From positions 1 to 62,415 of the forward strand of contig JAFRJG010000011.1 of the NCBI GenBank assembly GCA_017432365.1: 62,415 bases of DNA. The letters are read 5' to 3'. This DNA is from Candidatus Saccharimonadota bacterium. Lineage in GTDB: Bacteria; Patescibacteriota; Saccharimonadia; Saccharimonadales; Saccharimonadaceae. Shown here one piece after another: positions 24,455 to 33,742 of this stretch; positions within the stretch are counted from its first letter, which is position 1; each line of letters starts with the position of its first letter. Under the pieces are notes generated by a model, which did not search any database, was not told the DNA's origin, and saw only the letters and a program-made list of their open reading frames with translations. A program made the translations under genes and the position numbers.

Positions 24455-26053
24455 TCAAGCCTTTTTCTGGTTTTTCTTCGTTTTTCTCTGTCGTTTTTGA
24501 ACTAATCCCTTTATCTCCTCGCGATATTGATAAATAATATATAATATCCCGGCGACGATGACCACGATAATCGCTAAAATCGACACAAACTCCCGTCGCT
24601 CCGTAAACTCCTCCTCTTCGATTGGATACTCCGCTCCATCGTTTTCGACAATCTTCCGACATCTTCCTGTCGCCGGATTCCTCTCGTACCCCTCCGCACA
24701 AGGTTTCAGTTCCGCACTCGCCGTCGTCGCATAACTCTTGCATCTCCCCGTCAGCGGATTCCGATATTTTCCCTCGGGGCATGCCGCGAGCGTCGTCGTC
24801 GGACTCGCCTCGTTCACGCAGTTTCCCGTCTCAAGATTCAGTCGCTTCCCGACCGGACAACTTTTATATTGTTGATATACATTCTCCGCTCCCGGCGTTA
24901 CGTTATATGTCTGAACCCAGTTCTCCCTCCCGTCCGCCAGATATCCCATCATCGCCAAGCTTACCCCCTTCCTCTGTCCCGCCATATAAAGCAGGGAATC
25001 ATCAACTTCCCCGTCTGTATCGATAATCTCGAGTAGGTTCGCGCTCGTCGGATTTTTCGTCAACTGTAAATCCCACGCCGCCCCAGGATAAAATACTATG
25101 AGTCCTTTCGCCTCGACCGCCCCCGACAAAGCGTATAGTTTATTTTTATATCTCAAACTACACCCCGAAAGCTCAACCTTCTCGTCTCCTCGGTTATATA
25201 GTTCAATAAACTGCTCGTCTCGCGAAGCTTCAAAATACGTTAAAATCTCCGAAAACTCTATTTCGCGACATTTCGGCTCAATTTTCTCCTCTTCTACTTC
25301 CGTTATCTTTAGTCCCGGCTTCTCCGGGTTATAACTCAGCGTATAGTTCTCGAGTGCCACGTGTGAGAACCGCTCTTCCATCTCCTCCGCCCGAAAATCT
25401 CGTACGAGTACCGTCGGCTTCTTTGCGTTAAAGCCGGAAAAACATTCATCCTCCTCGAACCCCCAGCATAAACTATCTAAAACTTCCTCCCCGTAAACTA
25501 GTCGAATCCGCCCCTTGCTCTGTGCCATATTCCGCGTATAAATTAAATCCGCCACTTCATGTTCATCTTCCGCTTCCGTTATTTCGCTTGAACTCGCCAG
25601 TCTCATTAGGAGAGACTCGCCGACCATTTCGTATCCCTCCGGAAAACTGAACACAGGATACTCTTTCCCGGAAGAAGTTATATAAACGACCGAAAGGTCA
25701 GCGAGCGAAAATGAAATCCCCTCCGTAGTCTCCCCCGGCTCAACCCCTAGCTCCAAATACTCTCCGACCCCTGAATATCCCGGATTAAAACTCTTTATCA
25801 CGACGTCTTTTACGGTTTTTGTAGCGCCGGACAAATCCCCGACATTTCCCCCACTTTCTTCCGCCTCGTCTCCGTTATTTTCCAGCTCTTCCAGGATTTC
25901 TTCCGCGGTCAAGTCTTCGTTCTCGGAGTCTAAACTCGTCTCTTCTGTCGCCACCCCCGCTCCGCTCTCCTCGAGCGCTAAACTCGCTCTTGGTATCGTC
26001 CCGACGATGAACGCTAAACTAATTCCTAAATACGCCAGCCTCAACTTTTTCAT
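24455..26053 (-). CDS. Lamin-tail-domain surface protein with Cys repeats
   Basis: A 532-residue exported protein with a signal peptide (1-27) and a C-terminal membrane helix (about 490-512) followed by a basic tail. Residues 270-395 form a lamin tail domain (FIELYNRGDEKVELSGCSLRY, then GLIVFYPGAAWDL). Three repeats with the pattern CPxGKxxNxxTGxC follow near 400-475 and are probably disulfide-closed. The N-terminal half is acidic. Lamin-tail proteins are frequent on the surface of these bacteria. TACAGT lies 6 nt before the ATG. Confidence 0.85.
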   Translation of the reverse strand: MKKLRLAYLGISLAFIVGTIPRASLALEESGAGVATEETSLDSENEDLTAEEILEELENNGDEAEESGGNVGDLSGATKTVKDVVIKSFNPGYSGVGEYLELGVEPGETTEGISFSLADLSVVYITSSGKEYPVFSFPEGYEMVGESLLMRLASSSEITEAEDEHEVADLIYTRNMAQSKGRIRLVYGEEVLDSLCWGFEEDECFSGFNAKKPTVLVRDFRAEEMEERFSHVALENYTLSYNPEKPGLKITEVEEEKIEPKCREIEFSEILTYFEASRDEQFIELYNRGDEKVELSGCSLRYKNKLYALSGAVEAKGLIVFYPGAAWDLQLTKNPTSANLLEIIDTDGEVDDSLLYMAGQRKGVSLAMMGYLADGRENWVQTYNVTPGAENVYQQYKSCPVGKRLNLETGNCVNEASPTTTLAACPEGKYRNPLTGRCKSYATTASAELKPCAEGYERNPATGRCRKIVENDGAEYPIEEEEFTERREFVSILAIIVVIVAGILYIIYQYREEIKGLVQKRQRKTKKNQKKA

Positions 26054-26059
26054 GAGCCG

Positions 26060-26065
26060 ACTGTA
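26060..26065 (-). promoter_or_regulatory. -10-like box of lamin-tail gene
   Basis: TACAGT, exactly 6 nt before the ATG at 26053; weaker than its counterparts. Confidence 0.4.
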
Positions 26066-26106
26066 TCACGCCAGACCTTTTTGACTCAAGCATAAGAAAA
26101 ACATGA

Positions 26107-26112
26107 TATAAT
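26107..26112 (+). promoter_or_regulatory. -10 box of membrane protein operon
   Basis: TATAAT, exactly 6 nt before the ATG at 26119. It also makes the in-frame TTG at 26113 an unlikely start. Confidence 0.65.
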
Positions 26113-26118
26113 TTGATT

Positions 26119-26850
26119 ATGGTTAGTTTTGTCTTTCTTGGGTTGATTCTCTTCGGTACGCTCCTTCTCGCCCTGCTTCAGCTCCCTCTTGGAACTCTCC
26201 TCCTGCTTTATCATTCCGTCCTTGGTCGCCCGAACTCGCGGAAAAACTCCGCCACGAAAGTTCGTCCTCTTGTCTCATATTATCTCGCTGGCGTTGCTCT
26301 CGCTGACTTTCTCCTCCTCGCCGCTGCCTGCTTCCTTGTCTCTGCTCTCTCTGCCGGCGCTCTTTCCGCGACCGTCCTACGCTACTTGATTTTTCTCCTC
26401 TTGCTCGGGTTGAGTCTCTTTATCCTCCTCTTTTATTATCGCCGTTCTTCCCCCGTTCGCTCGACCGAACTTTGGCTCCCCCGTCTCTTCGCACGCTTTC
26501 TCGACGCCCGGGCTAAGGCAACTCATAACCTTCCTGAAGCTTTCTCTCTCGGCTTCTCGACCGTTCTCTTTGAACTCCCTTTTTCGCTCCCCCTGTTTCT
26601 CGTTTCCGCCGTCGGTCTTCTCTCGCTCACGCCCTCGGCTCAGCTTCTCGCGCTCTTCCTCTTTACTGTCCTCGCGGTTGCTCCGCTCCTCGTCCTTCGT
26701 TTGAAAATCCGTAGCGGGAAAAACCTCGCCGATGCCCAGCGTTGGCGCCTGAAAAACCGCGATTTTCTTCGCTTCCTGACCGGTTTCGGCTTTTTCGTTC
26801 TCGCCTGCTTCTTCTTTGCTTTCTTCTTGCTCGGAGTCGGAGGTGTCTGA
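26119..26850 (+). CDS. Polytopic membrane protein
   Basis: A 243-residue protein with about six membrane helices. It is rich in Leu, Phe and Ser. The start is the ATG 6 nt after TATAAT rather than the upstream TTG. The stop overlaps the start of the next small gene (TGATG). The partner flavoprotein downstream suggests a possible redox or transport role, but no family is recognised. Confidence 0.7.
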   Translation: MVSFVFLGLILFGTLLLALLQLPLGTLLLLYHSVLGRPNSRKNSATKVRPLVSYYLAGVALADFLLLAAACFLVSALSAGALSATVLRYLIFLLLLGLSLFILLFYYRRSSPVRSTELWLPRLFARFLDARAKATHNLPEAFSLGFSTVLFELPFSLPLFLVSAVGLLSLTPSAQLLALFLFTVLAVAPLLVLRLKIRSGKNLADAQRWRLKNRDFLRFLTGFGFFVLACFFFAFFLLGVGGV

Positions 26851-27095
26851 TGCTTGACCAATTCTTCTCCCCCGAAGCGCTCGTCTCCGACTTGAAGACT
26901 AGTTCTCGCGCCCTGAATCTCCCTGAAGGCTCGGTCGAACCCATCATCAAACACACTCTCGAGGGCGTTTTGACGTGGCTCGAAGGTCGCGATATAATAA
27001 CCAAAAGCGATTTGGAGCGTGCCGTCTCTCGGGAACTTGAAAAATATTCTCCCGACCTTCATCTCCTCTACGAAAACCGTAATAAGTTCATCTAA
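26850..27095 (+). CDS. Small helical protein, ATP-cone-like
   Basis: An 81-residue protein starting at the ATG that overlaps the upstream stop. The helical pattern ending ITKSDLERAVSRELEKYSPDLHLLYENRNKFI resembles the second half of an ATP-cone domain, but the nucleotide-binding N-terminal half is not evident. It lies between a membrane protein and a flavoprotein and is probably co-transcribed with both. Confidence 0.6.
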   Translation: MLDQFFSPEALVSDLKTSSRALNLPEGSVEPIIKHTLEGVLTWLEGRDIITKSDLERAVSRELEKYSPDLHLLYENRNKFI

Positions 27096-27106
27096 AGTGA
27101 GTACCT

Positions 27107-28528
27107 ATGAAAAAAACCTTTGACTTCGACACTATCATCATCGGCTCGGGTATTGCCGGCGCCTCCGCCGCGCTCTCTGTTGCTCGTCTCGCCGGAATCG
27201 ATAAACTCTTAAAAACCGATAAAGCCTTTAAATCCTCCCCGAAAATCGCCCTCGTCGAAAAGGGAAAATGGGGCGGCTCGAGTTTGAATGCCTCCGACGT
27301 CCCTCGTCACGCCCTTTTGAATTTTTCTCATCTCCTCTCGGAGGCACGCGCCGGCGCCCGCTTCGGTCTCTCGACTGGCTCCCTTCGTTATAACTTCCCG
27401 ACTGCTCTGAACTGGCGTACTCTCGCCGTCCGTCGTTCCGGTGCGAACTCGAAAAAACCGTTTGAATCCGCGAACCTTCTCTGTGTCCCCGGTTCCGCTT
27501 CCTTCCTCTCCCCGTATGAAATCGCCGTCGGTGATAAAGTCCTCGCCGCGAAAAAGTTTATTATCGCGACCGGCGGAAAACCTGACTTCGGAGAAATTTC
27601 CGGGCTTGCCGAAACCTCCTGCCTGACTCCTGACGCCGCCTGGAATCTCTCGCGCCCTCCGAAATCCGTCTTTGTCGTTGGTGCCGGCTCGACTGGCTGT
27701 GAGCTTGCGAGCTTCTTCGCTGAACTCGGTTCAACCGTCGTCCTCGGCGAGTCAAAAGGCTCTCTGCTCCCCCGCGAAGACGAAGAAATCGGCAAAATCC
27801 TCGGTAGTTATTTCGAACGCGAACTCGGAATAAAACTCCTGACCCAATCGACCGTCGTCGCCGTCGAGCCTGTTGAAAACGGTCTGAAAAAAGTCCTCTT
27901 TAAGCGTGGCGGTCGCGAAAAATCCGTGACCGTTGAAGCTGTCGTTCTCGCGACTGGCTCCCGTCCGGAAGTAGAAAGCTTGAGTCTCGACAACGCCGGC
28001 GTAAAATATACCCGTTCTGGTATCTCTGTCGATTCGCTCCTCCGAACCTCCATGAAACACATCTTCGCCGTCGGCGATTGTACCGACGCCGCTGAATCTT
28101 CCGCCGAACGCGCCGCCTATGAAGGTGCTCTCGCCGCCGCGAACCTCTTTTCACGTCAGAAAAATCTCAAAAACTACGACGGCTTTGTCCGCTTGACTGA
28201 AACTTTCCCCGCCGTCGCCTCGGCTGGACTGACCGAAAACGACTGTATTAAACAGGGTATAAAAGTCAAAAAGGCAGTCCTCCCCCTCTCTGCCGTCTCT
28301 GCCGCGAATACGTCCGACTTTCGTTATGGGCTCGTGAAACTCCTCGCCGACGAAAAGGGAAAACTTCTTGGCGGCACGCTCGTCTGTCCCGGCGCCGACC
28401 TCGCTATCGGCGAAATCGCCGTCGCCGTCCGCCATAAGTTTTCCGCGACTCAACTCGCCTCGACCCCCCACGTCTCCTCTTCCTGGTCAGAACTGGTTCA
28501 TCTCGCCGCTCGGATTCTTGCGACTTAG
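27107..28528 (+). CDS. Pyridine nucleotide-disulfide oxidoreductase-like flavoprotein lacking the redox Cys pair
   Basis: A 473-residue homologue of dihydrolipoamide dehydrogenase and mercuric reductase. FAD motif GSGIAGASAAL (13-23), NAD motif VVGAGSTGCELASFFAELG, second FAD motif IFAVGDCTD and a C-terminal dimerisation domain are present. The redox site GGTCxNxGCIP is changed to GGSSLNASDVP (56-66), so both cysteines are lost (S59, D64). It cannot act as a disulfide reductase by the usual mechanism. A soluble transhydrogenase or diaphorase-like role is possible. Confidence 0.85.
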   Translation: MKKTFDFDTIIIGSGIAGASAALSVARLAGIDKLLKTDKAFKSSPKIALVEKGKWGGSSLNASDVPRHALLNFSHLLSEARAGARFGLSTGSLRYNFPTALNWRTLAVRRSGANSKKPFESANLLCVPGSASFLSPYEIAVGDKVLAAKKFIIATGGKPDFGEISGLAETSCLTPDAAWNLSRPPKSVFVVGAGSTGCELASFFAELGSTVVLGESKGSLLPREDEEIGKILGSYFERELGIKLLTQSTVVAVEPVENGLKKVLFKRGGREKSVTVEAVVLATGSRPEVESLSLDNAGVKYTRSGISVDSLLRTSMKHIFAVGDCTDAAESSAERAAYEGALAAANLFSRQKNLKNYDGFVRLTETFPAVASAGLTENDCIKQGIKVKKAVLPLSAVSAANTSDFRYGLVKLLADEKGKLLGGTLVCPGADLAIGEIAVAVRHKFSATQLASTPHVSSSWSELVHLAARILAT

Positions 28529-28540
28529 CCAGCTTTAAGC

Positions 28541-28546
28541 TAAAAT
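28541..28546 (+). promoter_or_regulatory. -10 box of DUF5684-like gene
   Basis: TAAAAT 25 nt before the ATG at 28572, with AGGAGAG at 28562-28568 as ribosome binding site. Confidence 0.45.
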
Positions 28547-28571
28547 AAAGGAAAATAACACAGGAGAGAAT

Positions 28572-29009
28572 ATGAACTCTTATTATTACAACAACGCTTA
28601 CCCAATTGAAATCGCGACCTCGAGTCCCGCGACTGGAGCGACTGCTGGACTGATTGCTGGTGTCTTCGTCGTCTTACTCTGCCTCTTTTGTTTCTCTTTC
28701 GCCGTCTTGACGATTATCGGTCGTTGGAAAATCTTTACTAAAGCCGGTCAGGAAGGTTGGAAATCTCTTATCCCGATTTACGCCGAATATACGACCTTGA
28801 AAATCCTCAATATGGAACCTCTCCTCTGTATTCTTTACCTTATCCCCGGTGCTAACTTCATGCTCGACATTGTCGTTAAAGTTAAGCTCGCCAAAGCGTT
28901 CAAGAAAGGCGTTGGCTTCGCTATCGGTCTGATTCTCCTCAGCGGTATCTTCGAGATGATTCTCGGTTTCGGCTCTGCAAAGTTCCACGAACTCCCTTCC
29001 TCGAAATAA
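28572..29009 (+). CDS. DUF5684-like small membrane protein
   Basis: A 145-residue protein with three or four membrane helices. The segment GRWKIFTKAGQEGWKSLIPIY, followed by two more helices, matches the DUF5684 family, often annotated next to signal peptidases. The Tyr/Asn-rich N-terminus (MNSYYYNNAY) is typical. Function in the family is unknown. The gene has its own promoter and terminator. Confidence 0.75.
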   Translation: MNSYYYNNAYPIEIATSSPATGATAGLIAGVFVVLLCLFCFSFAVLTIIGRWKIFTKAGQEGWKSLIPIYAEYTTLKILNMEPLLCILYLIPGANFMLDIVVKVKLAKAFKKGVGFAIGLILLSGIFEMILGFGSAKFHELPSSK

Positions 29010-29024
29010 TCGTCGCACAGAACA

Positions 29025-29055
29025 CAAAAAGGGTCTCCCCACGAGACCCTTTTTG
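29025..29055 (+). terminator. Intrinsic terminator
   Basis: 13-bp stem CAAAAAGGGTCTC / GAGACCCTTTTTG with a 5-nt loop. Confidence 0.93.
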
Positions 29056-29058
29056 TGG

Positions 29059-29064
29059 TAAAAT
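29059..29064 (+). promoter_or_regulatory. -10 box upstream of 29116
   Basis: TAAAAT, followed by a leader of about 45 nt ending in AAAGGAG before the ATG at 29116. Confidence 0.45.
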
Positions 29065-29115
29065 AAACCAAAAGCTTTTTTCTAGTAAGTTACGTTATAA
29101 AGGAGACTCCGCCTT

Positions 29116-29832
29116 ATGGAAAATCAACCTCAATTCTCATCAACCCTCGCTAACCCTCAGGTTCCTGATTCTCCGCTCGCTCCCGCTAAAAAGAAATCGA
29201 GTAGCTCGCTCGTTGTTATGATTCTCCTCGGCGTCCTCGCTCTCGCTGGTCTCGGTTTTGGTGGCTATGAATATTACCATTACGAAATCGCCGGAAAAGC
29301 GAAGCAGTCCGCGGAAACCTCCGACTCGGATAAAAGAGTCTCCGACCTCACGTTCGAAAACTCGAAGCTCCGCGCCGACATTTCCCTCCTGGAAACCCTC
29401 ACGCGTGCGACCGTTGTAGAAGTCGACGACGAAGATAATCCCGGACAGACCATGGGTGTCGCGGAATATCTCTCCGACCTCGCTCCGGAAACTTCGCTAA
29501 AATCCCCCGACTTCGGTCTCGCGCTCGATCTCCCTGATGTTGCTTCTCTGACCGCCGTCTATACCGTCTCTCCCGCCGGAGAAAAACCAAACGCTCTCTC
29601 CGGAACCCTCGCCCTCTCTGACGCCGCTGGTACTCCCCTCGCCACGCTTTATCGCTACTACGTCGAGCCGAACCCGGAATATGCCTTTGACTATGCCGGA
29701 ACCTGCGACGCCGTCATTGGCGAGGTCGGCTCTGTTCAGATTGTCTATAATTACTGTGTCAAGTTCGCCGACGACATTCCGACCGACTTAAAAGCCGCCC
29801 TCTCCGACCCGGAAAACTATTACCAACTCTAG
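29116..29832 (+). CDS. Single-pass membrane protein with coiled-coil and globular domain
   Basis: A 238-residue protein: a disordered N-terminus (1-32), a membrane helix (about 33-55), a coiled coil (70-97) and an outside domain with two Cys (AGTCDAV and YNYCVKF) that could form a disulfide. It stands just upstream of dnaK but has no terminator between them, so read-through into the CIRCE region is possible. No family is recognised. Confidence 0.65.
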   Translation: MENQPQFSSTLANPQVPDSPLAPAKKKSSSSLVVMILLGVLALAGLGFGGYEYYHYEIAGKAKQSAETSDSDKRVSDLTFENSKLRADISLLETLTRATVVEVDDEDNPGQTMGVAEYLSDLAPETSLKSPDFGLALDLPDVASLTAVYTVSPAGEKPNALSGTLALSDAAGTPLATLYRYYVEPNPEYAFDYAGTCDAVIGEVGSVQIVYNYCVKFADDIPTDLKAALSDPENYYQL

Positions 29833-29852
29833 AGCGATATAAGCCTCAAAAA

Positions 29853-29858
29853 TATAAT
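29853..29858 (+). promoter_or_regulatory. TATAAT box abutting the dnaK CIRCE
   Basis: TATAAT lies directly against the left CIRCE arm. Transcription from it would start inside the operator. Confidence 0.45.
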
Positions 29859-29884
29859 TAGCACTCTTGACAACCGAGTGCTAA
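29858..29884 (+). promoter_or_regulatory. CIRCE operator (HrcA site) of dnaK
   Basis: Perfect consensus: TTAGCACTC (29858-29866), a 9-nt spacer, GAGTGCTAA (29876-29884). The spacer begins with TTGACA (29867-29872), which could serve as a -35 with a weak TACTCT -10 17 nt downstream (29890-29895). HrcA bound here would block either promoter until heat or misfolded protein releases it. Confidence 0.96.
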
Positions 29885-29948
29885 TTTGTTACTCTGAATA
29901 TAGAACTTAGCACTTAAAGCCTAGGACTGCTAACGAAAGGAGAACAAC

Positions 29949-31850
29949 ATGTCAAAAATCATTGGTATCGACCTCGGAACGACGAACTCTGCCTTCGCCT
30001 ATATGGTCGCCGGAAAACCGGAAGTTATCACCAACAGTGAAGGTGACCGAACGACCCCTTCTGTCGTCGCTGTCACTAAAAAAGGCGACCGTCTCGTCGG
30101 GAAAGTTGCCCAGCGTCAGCGTGTTACGAATCCGAAAAACACTATCTACGGCATCAAACGTCTTATTGGTCGTAAATATAGCGACAAAGAAGTCCAAAAG
30201 GACCTCGACATCATGCCCTATAAAATCGTCGAAAAAGGCTCTGGCGTCGCTGTTGAAATGGACGATAAAAAATATACCCCGGAACAAATCTCTGCCATGG
30301 TTCTCTCGAAAATCAAGGCAGACGCCGAAGCTTTTCTCGGCGAAAAAGTTACCGAAGCGATTATTACTGTCCCGGCATACTTTGATGACTCCCAACGTCA
30401 GGCAACAAAGGACGCCGGAAAAATCGCCGGTCTCGAAGTTAAACGAATTATCCCGGAACCGACCGCCGCAGCTCTTGCCTATGGCTTGAACAAAAATGAC
30501 AACGAAAAAATTGCCGTCTTCGACCTCGGCGGTGGAACCTTTGACGTCTCGATTCTTGAACTTGGCGACGGTGTTTTCGAGGTTAAAGCCACCAACGGCG
30601 ATACTCATCTCGGCGGGGAAGACTTCGACAACTTAATCGTCAATTTCCTCTGTGACGAATTTAAGCATGAATCCGGAATCGACATTAAAACTGAAGCTGC
30701 CGCCATGCAACGGATTAAAGACGAAGCGGAAAAAGCAAAAAAGGAACTTTCCTCCGCGAAAGAGGTCGAGATTAACCTCCCGTTCTTAACCGCTGACGCC
30801 GACGGTCCGAAACATTTTGAATATACTCTGACCCGCGCCAAGCTCGAAGAACTCGTCAAAGACCTTCTCGACCGTCTCGAAGACCCTGTAAAGAAAGCTC
30901 TCAAAGACGCGAAACTGGAAACGAAAGAGATTGATGAAATCGTCATGGTTGGCGGTATGACCCGCATGCCTGCCGTCGTAGAAAAAGTCAAACAAATCTT
31001 CGGCAAAGACCCGATGCAAGGCGTGAACCCCGACGAAGTTGTCGCCGTCGGCGCGGCTATCGAAGGCGGCGTTCTTCAAGGCGACGTTAAAGACGTACTT
31101 CTCCTCGACGTAACTCCGCTTTCCCTCGGTATCGAGACCATGGGTGGCGTTTGCACGAAGCTTATCGACCGCAACACGACTATCCCGACTTCGAAGTCCC
31201 AGGTCTTCTCCACCGCTGCCGACAACCAGCCCCAGGTAGAAATCCACGTCCTCCAGGGTGAACGGGAAATGGCTGCCGACAACAAATCTCTCGGCCGCTT
31301 CATTCTCGACGGTATCGCTCCCGCCCCTCGCGGCATCCCTCAAATCGAGGTTACCTTTAATCTCGACGCCAACGGTATCTTGAACGTTACCGCGAAAGAC
31401 AAGGGAACCGGTAAGGAACAGTCCATTACGATTCAAAACTCTGGCAACATGAGCAAAGATGATATCGAGAAGGCACAGAAGGAAGCCGAACTTCATGCCG
31501 ACGAAGACAAAAAACGCCGTGAAGCCGTCGATGCGCGGAATGTTCTCGAGAACAAAGTTTATCAATTCGAAAAAATGCCGGACGAAGCCGAATTTAAGGA
31601 CAAAATCTCCGACGAGGATAAGGAAACCATCAAAAAGGCTTGCGACGCCGCTAAAGAAGTCTTGAAGGACGAAACCGCCGACAAGGAAAAGCTCGAAGCC
31701 GCCACAAAAGACCTTGACTCCCGCATCATGCCTATCGGCGCTAAGCTTTATCAGTCCGCCAATTCCGATTCTTCCTCGACCAATACTAACTCTGGCGAGA
31801 AGAGCGACAGCGACAATTCCGACGCCGTCGAAGGTGAAGTCGTTAAATAA
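29949..31850 (+). CDS. dnaK: Chaperone protein DnaK (Hsp70)
   Basis: A 633-residue Hsp70, full length. [14 protein letters not shown] at the N-terminus, the phosphate motifs ([31 protein letters not shown]), the linker [19 protein letters not shown], the substrate domain (30-35% of the length) and a disordered acidic C-terminus. It folds and refolds proteins with ATP, DnaJ and GrpE. GAAAGGAG lies before the ATG. grpE and hrcA are not adjacent, and dnaJ is 22 kb away under its own CIRCE. Confidence 0.98.
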   Translation: MSKIIGIDLGTTNSAFAYMVAGKPEVITNSEGDRTTPSVVAVTKKGDRLVGKVAQRQRVTNPKNTIYGIKRLIGRKYSDKEVQKDLDIMPYKIVEKGSGVAVEMDDKKYTPEQISAMVLSKIKADAEAFLGEKVTEAIITVPAYFDDSQRQATKDAGKIAGLEVKRIIPEPTAAALAYGLNKNDNEKIAVFDLGGGTFDVSILELGDGVFEVKATNGDTHLGGEDFDNLIVNFLCDEFKHESGIDIKTEAAAMQRIKDEAEKAKKELSSAKEVEINLPFLTADADGPKHFEYTLTRAKLEELVKDLLDRLEDPVKKALKDAKLETKEIDEIVMVGGMTRMPAVVEKVKQIFGKDPMQGVNPDEVVAVGAAIEGGVLQGDVKDVLLLDVTPLSLGIETMGGVCTKLIDRNTTIPTSKSQVFSTAADNQPQVEIHVLQGEREMAADNKSLGRFILDGIAPAPRGIPQIEVTFNLDANGILNVTAKDKGTGKEQSITIQNSGNMSKDDIEKAQKEAELHADEDKKRREAVDARNVLENKVYQFEKMPDEAEFKDKISDEDKETIKKACDAAKEVLKDETADKEKLEAATKDLDSRIMPIGAKLYQSANSDSSSTNTNSGEKSDSDNSDAVEGEVVK

Positions 31851-31863
31851 AAACCGCCTATCG

Positions 31864-31894
31864 AAAAATACGCCCTTAAAAAGGCGTATTTTTT
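31864..31894 (+). terminator. Intrinsic terminator of dnaK
   Basis: Stem AAAAATACGCC / GGCGTATTTTT with an 8-nt loop and T run. Confidence 0.92.
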
Positions 31895-31900
31895 CTATGT

Positions 31901-31906
31901 TATACT
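31901..31906 (+). promoter_or_regulatory. -10 box of HdeD-like gene
   Basis: TATACT ends exactly 6 nt before the ATG at 31913. Confidence 0.55.
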
Positions 31907-31912
31907 AATCTT

Positions 31913-32518
31913 ATGAACAATAAATCTTCTTCTCTCGACCAACTCGTCACTCCTTTCGCTCTCCTTGCTGTCGGCGTCTGCTTTGCCGTCTGGGCAGACC
32001 AAGTCACCGAATGGATTGCGATTATTCTCGGCGTCTGCGCAATTTTTTACGCCGTCCTCGCCCTCGTTAAGTTCCTTAAATCCGCCCCGGAACTCCGCAC
32101 GACCCTCTCGCTTTTTTATGTCATTCTCTCTTTCTGCGCCGGCGTGCTTCTTGTCTCTCGTGCGAGCTTTATCAAGGAAGCTATCTCGTTTGTTGTTGGC
32201 GTTTATATCATTCTCTCTAGCTCCGTCTCGCTCCTCAACCTCTCGACTCTCCGCCGAAAAACCGGACTCCCCGCCGGTTCATATCTCTGGTCTATCATCG
32301 GTCTTGCCGTCGGCTTCCTCTGTATCTCGGGTCAGTTTATCATCCCGAACGAACTCGCCCGCTTGACCGGTATCGTCCTTATTATTTACGCTCTCGCCGA
32401 CCTTCTCTCCTTCTTCACTCTCCGCTCCGTCAAAAAGCAGGCGGAAAAACAGCTCGACCAGTCTCTTGGCATTAAAGAGGGAAAAATTGTCAAAGAGAAG
32501 AAAAAACCGCAGAAATAA
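31913..32518 (+). CDS. DUF308/HdeD-like membrane protein
   Basis: A 201-residue protein with six membrane helices in three pairs and a Lys-rich tail, matching the DUF308 (HdeD) pattern of repeated helix pairs separated by short loops (LGVCAIFYAVLALVKFL; VGVYIILSSSVSLLNL; TGIVLIIYALADLLSFF). The E. coli member aids acid resistance; the role here is unknown. Leaderless promoter predicted. ackA follows 14 bp downstream. Confidence 0.8.
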   Translation: MNNKSSSLDQLVTPFALLAVGVCFAVWADQVTEWIAIILGVCAIFYAVLALVKFLKSAPELRTTLSLFYVILSFCAGVLLVSRASFIKEAISFVVGVYIILSSSVSLLNLSTLRRKTGLPAGSYLWSIIGLAVGFLCISGQFIIPNELARLTGIVLIIYALADLLSFFTLRSVKKQAEKQLDQSLGIKEGKIVKEKKKPQK

Positions 32519-32520
32519 GG

Positions 32521-32526
32521 TATAAT
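32521..32526 (+). promoter_or_regulatory. -10 box of ackA
   Basis: TATAAT ends exactly 6 nt before the ATG at 32533. Confidence 0.65.
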
Positions 32527-32532
32527 GTCGGT

Positions 32533-33729
32533 ATGAAAAATCCCCGTTTAATCTTAATTACCAATCCCGGTAGTAGCTCCCGGAAATATGCTCTTTATCG
32601 CGAAAACGAGCTTCTCTGCTCGCTACACTTCGAATTTGAAGGTAAACAGGTCGTCTGCACGCTAAAAACCTCCGACGGTGCCAAGAAAAAACTCAAGGAA
32701 ACTTTCCGCTCGCTTAACGATACCGTAAAAAACTTGAACCGGATTTTGACCGACGAAGGCTTCCTCGGTGGCGTCTCGAAAATCGACGCAATTCTCGCCC
32801 GAACTGCCGCCCCTGGCGATTTCTTCGCTCATGACCATCTTGTCGATGACGCCTGTCTCAAGGAACTTGAAGCTGCTAAGAAAAAAGCCCCGCTCCATAT
32901 TCCGACCGTCGCCGGAGAAATTGAAGAATTTGTCAAGGATTTTCAAGGAACTCCGATTATTACCATTTCCGACTCCGGTTTCCACGACGCTCGTCCTGAC
33001 CTGACGAAATACTACTCTTTCGACCTTGACCTTGCTAAGAAATTTGATATTCAGCGCTGGGGTTTTCATGGTCTTTCCGTCGGCTCAATCGTGAATTACA
33101 TGGAACGCGAACATATTTTACTCGAAAAGCTAATCGTCTGCCATCTCGGTTCTGGCTCTTCTCTCACCGCCGTTTTTCAGGGTAAGTCCCTCGACACGAC
33201 CATGGGTTATACCCCGCTCGAAGGGCTTACGATGTCCACGCGTGCCGGCTCCATGGACGTCGCCGCCGCCCTCGCTCTAAAGCGTGGACTAAAAATCGAA
33301 AGTGACGAAGAACTCGAAAAATACCTTAACAAACAATGTGGTCTTCTCGGTCTCTCCGGAAAAACTGACGATATGCGCGAGATTATCCAACTCCGCGACG
33401 AAGGTGATGACCGCGGCACCTTTGCCCATGCCATGTTCGTGTATCGCGTTCAAAGCGAAATCGGGCGCATGGCTGCCTCTCTCGGCGGCGTTGACGCTCT
33501 CGTCTTTACAGCGACCATCGGTGAACGCTCCGCGGAAATCCGCCGTAGCGTCTCTCAAAAGCTCTCTTACCTCGGCTTTTCCCTCGATAACGCGAAAAAC
33601 GAAGCTGACCTCGAGAATCGCCACGAAAATATCGCCGCGGAAGGTTCGAAACCGATTTATGTGATTCGTACCGACGAGTTCGAAGAGATGATTCGCCGCG
33701 CCAAGGTTCTCCTCGACGCCCAAGCTTAG
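32533..33729 (+). CDS. ackA: Acetate kinase
   Basis: A 398-residue ASKHA-fold kinase interconverting acetyl phosphate plus ADP and acetate plus ATP. The N-terminal phosphate motif is ITNPGSSSRKYAL, followed by RWGFHGLSV with the catalytic His, the CHLGSGSSLTAV loop, TMGYTPLEGLTMSTRAG, and the C-terminal VFTATIGERSAEIR. Length is normal. It is the only central-metabolism enzyme in the window and would give ATP in a fermentative cell. No pta is adjacent. Confidence 0.94.
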   Translation: MKNPRLILITNPGSSSRKYALYRENELLCSLHFEFEGKQVVCTLKTSDGAKKKLKETFRSLNDTVKNLNRILTDEGFLGGVSKIDAILARTAAPGDFFAHDHLVDDACLKELEAAKKKAPLHIPTVAGEIEEFVKDFQGTPIITISDSGFHDARPDLTKYYSFDLDLAKKFDIQRWGFHGLSVGSIVNYMEREHILLEKLIVCHLGSGSSLTAVFQGKSLDTTMGYTPLEGLTMSTRAGSMDVAAALALKRGLKIESDEELEKYLNKQCGLLGLSGKTDDMREIIQLRDEGDDRGTFAHAMFVYRVQSEIGRMAASLGGVDALVFTATIGERSAEIRRSVSQKLSYLGFSLDNAKNEADLENRHENIAAEGSKPIYVIRTDEFEEMIRRAKVLLDAQA

Positions 33730-33742
33730 CCTTGAAAACCTT

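Noticed and set aside
29952-31565. Two long antisense frames opposite dnaK
   Set aside because: Shadow frames caused by the strong codon bias of dnaK; Phe/Asp/Gly-rich low-complexity products.
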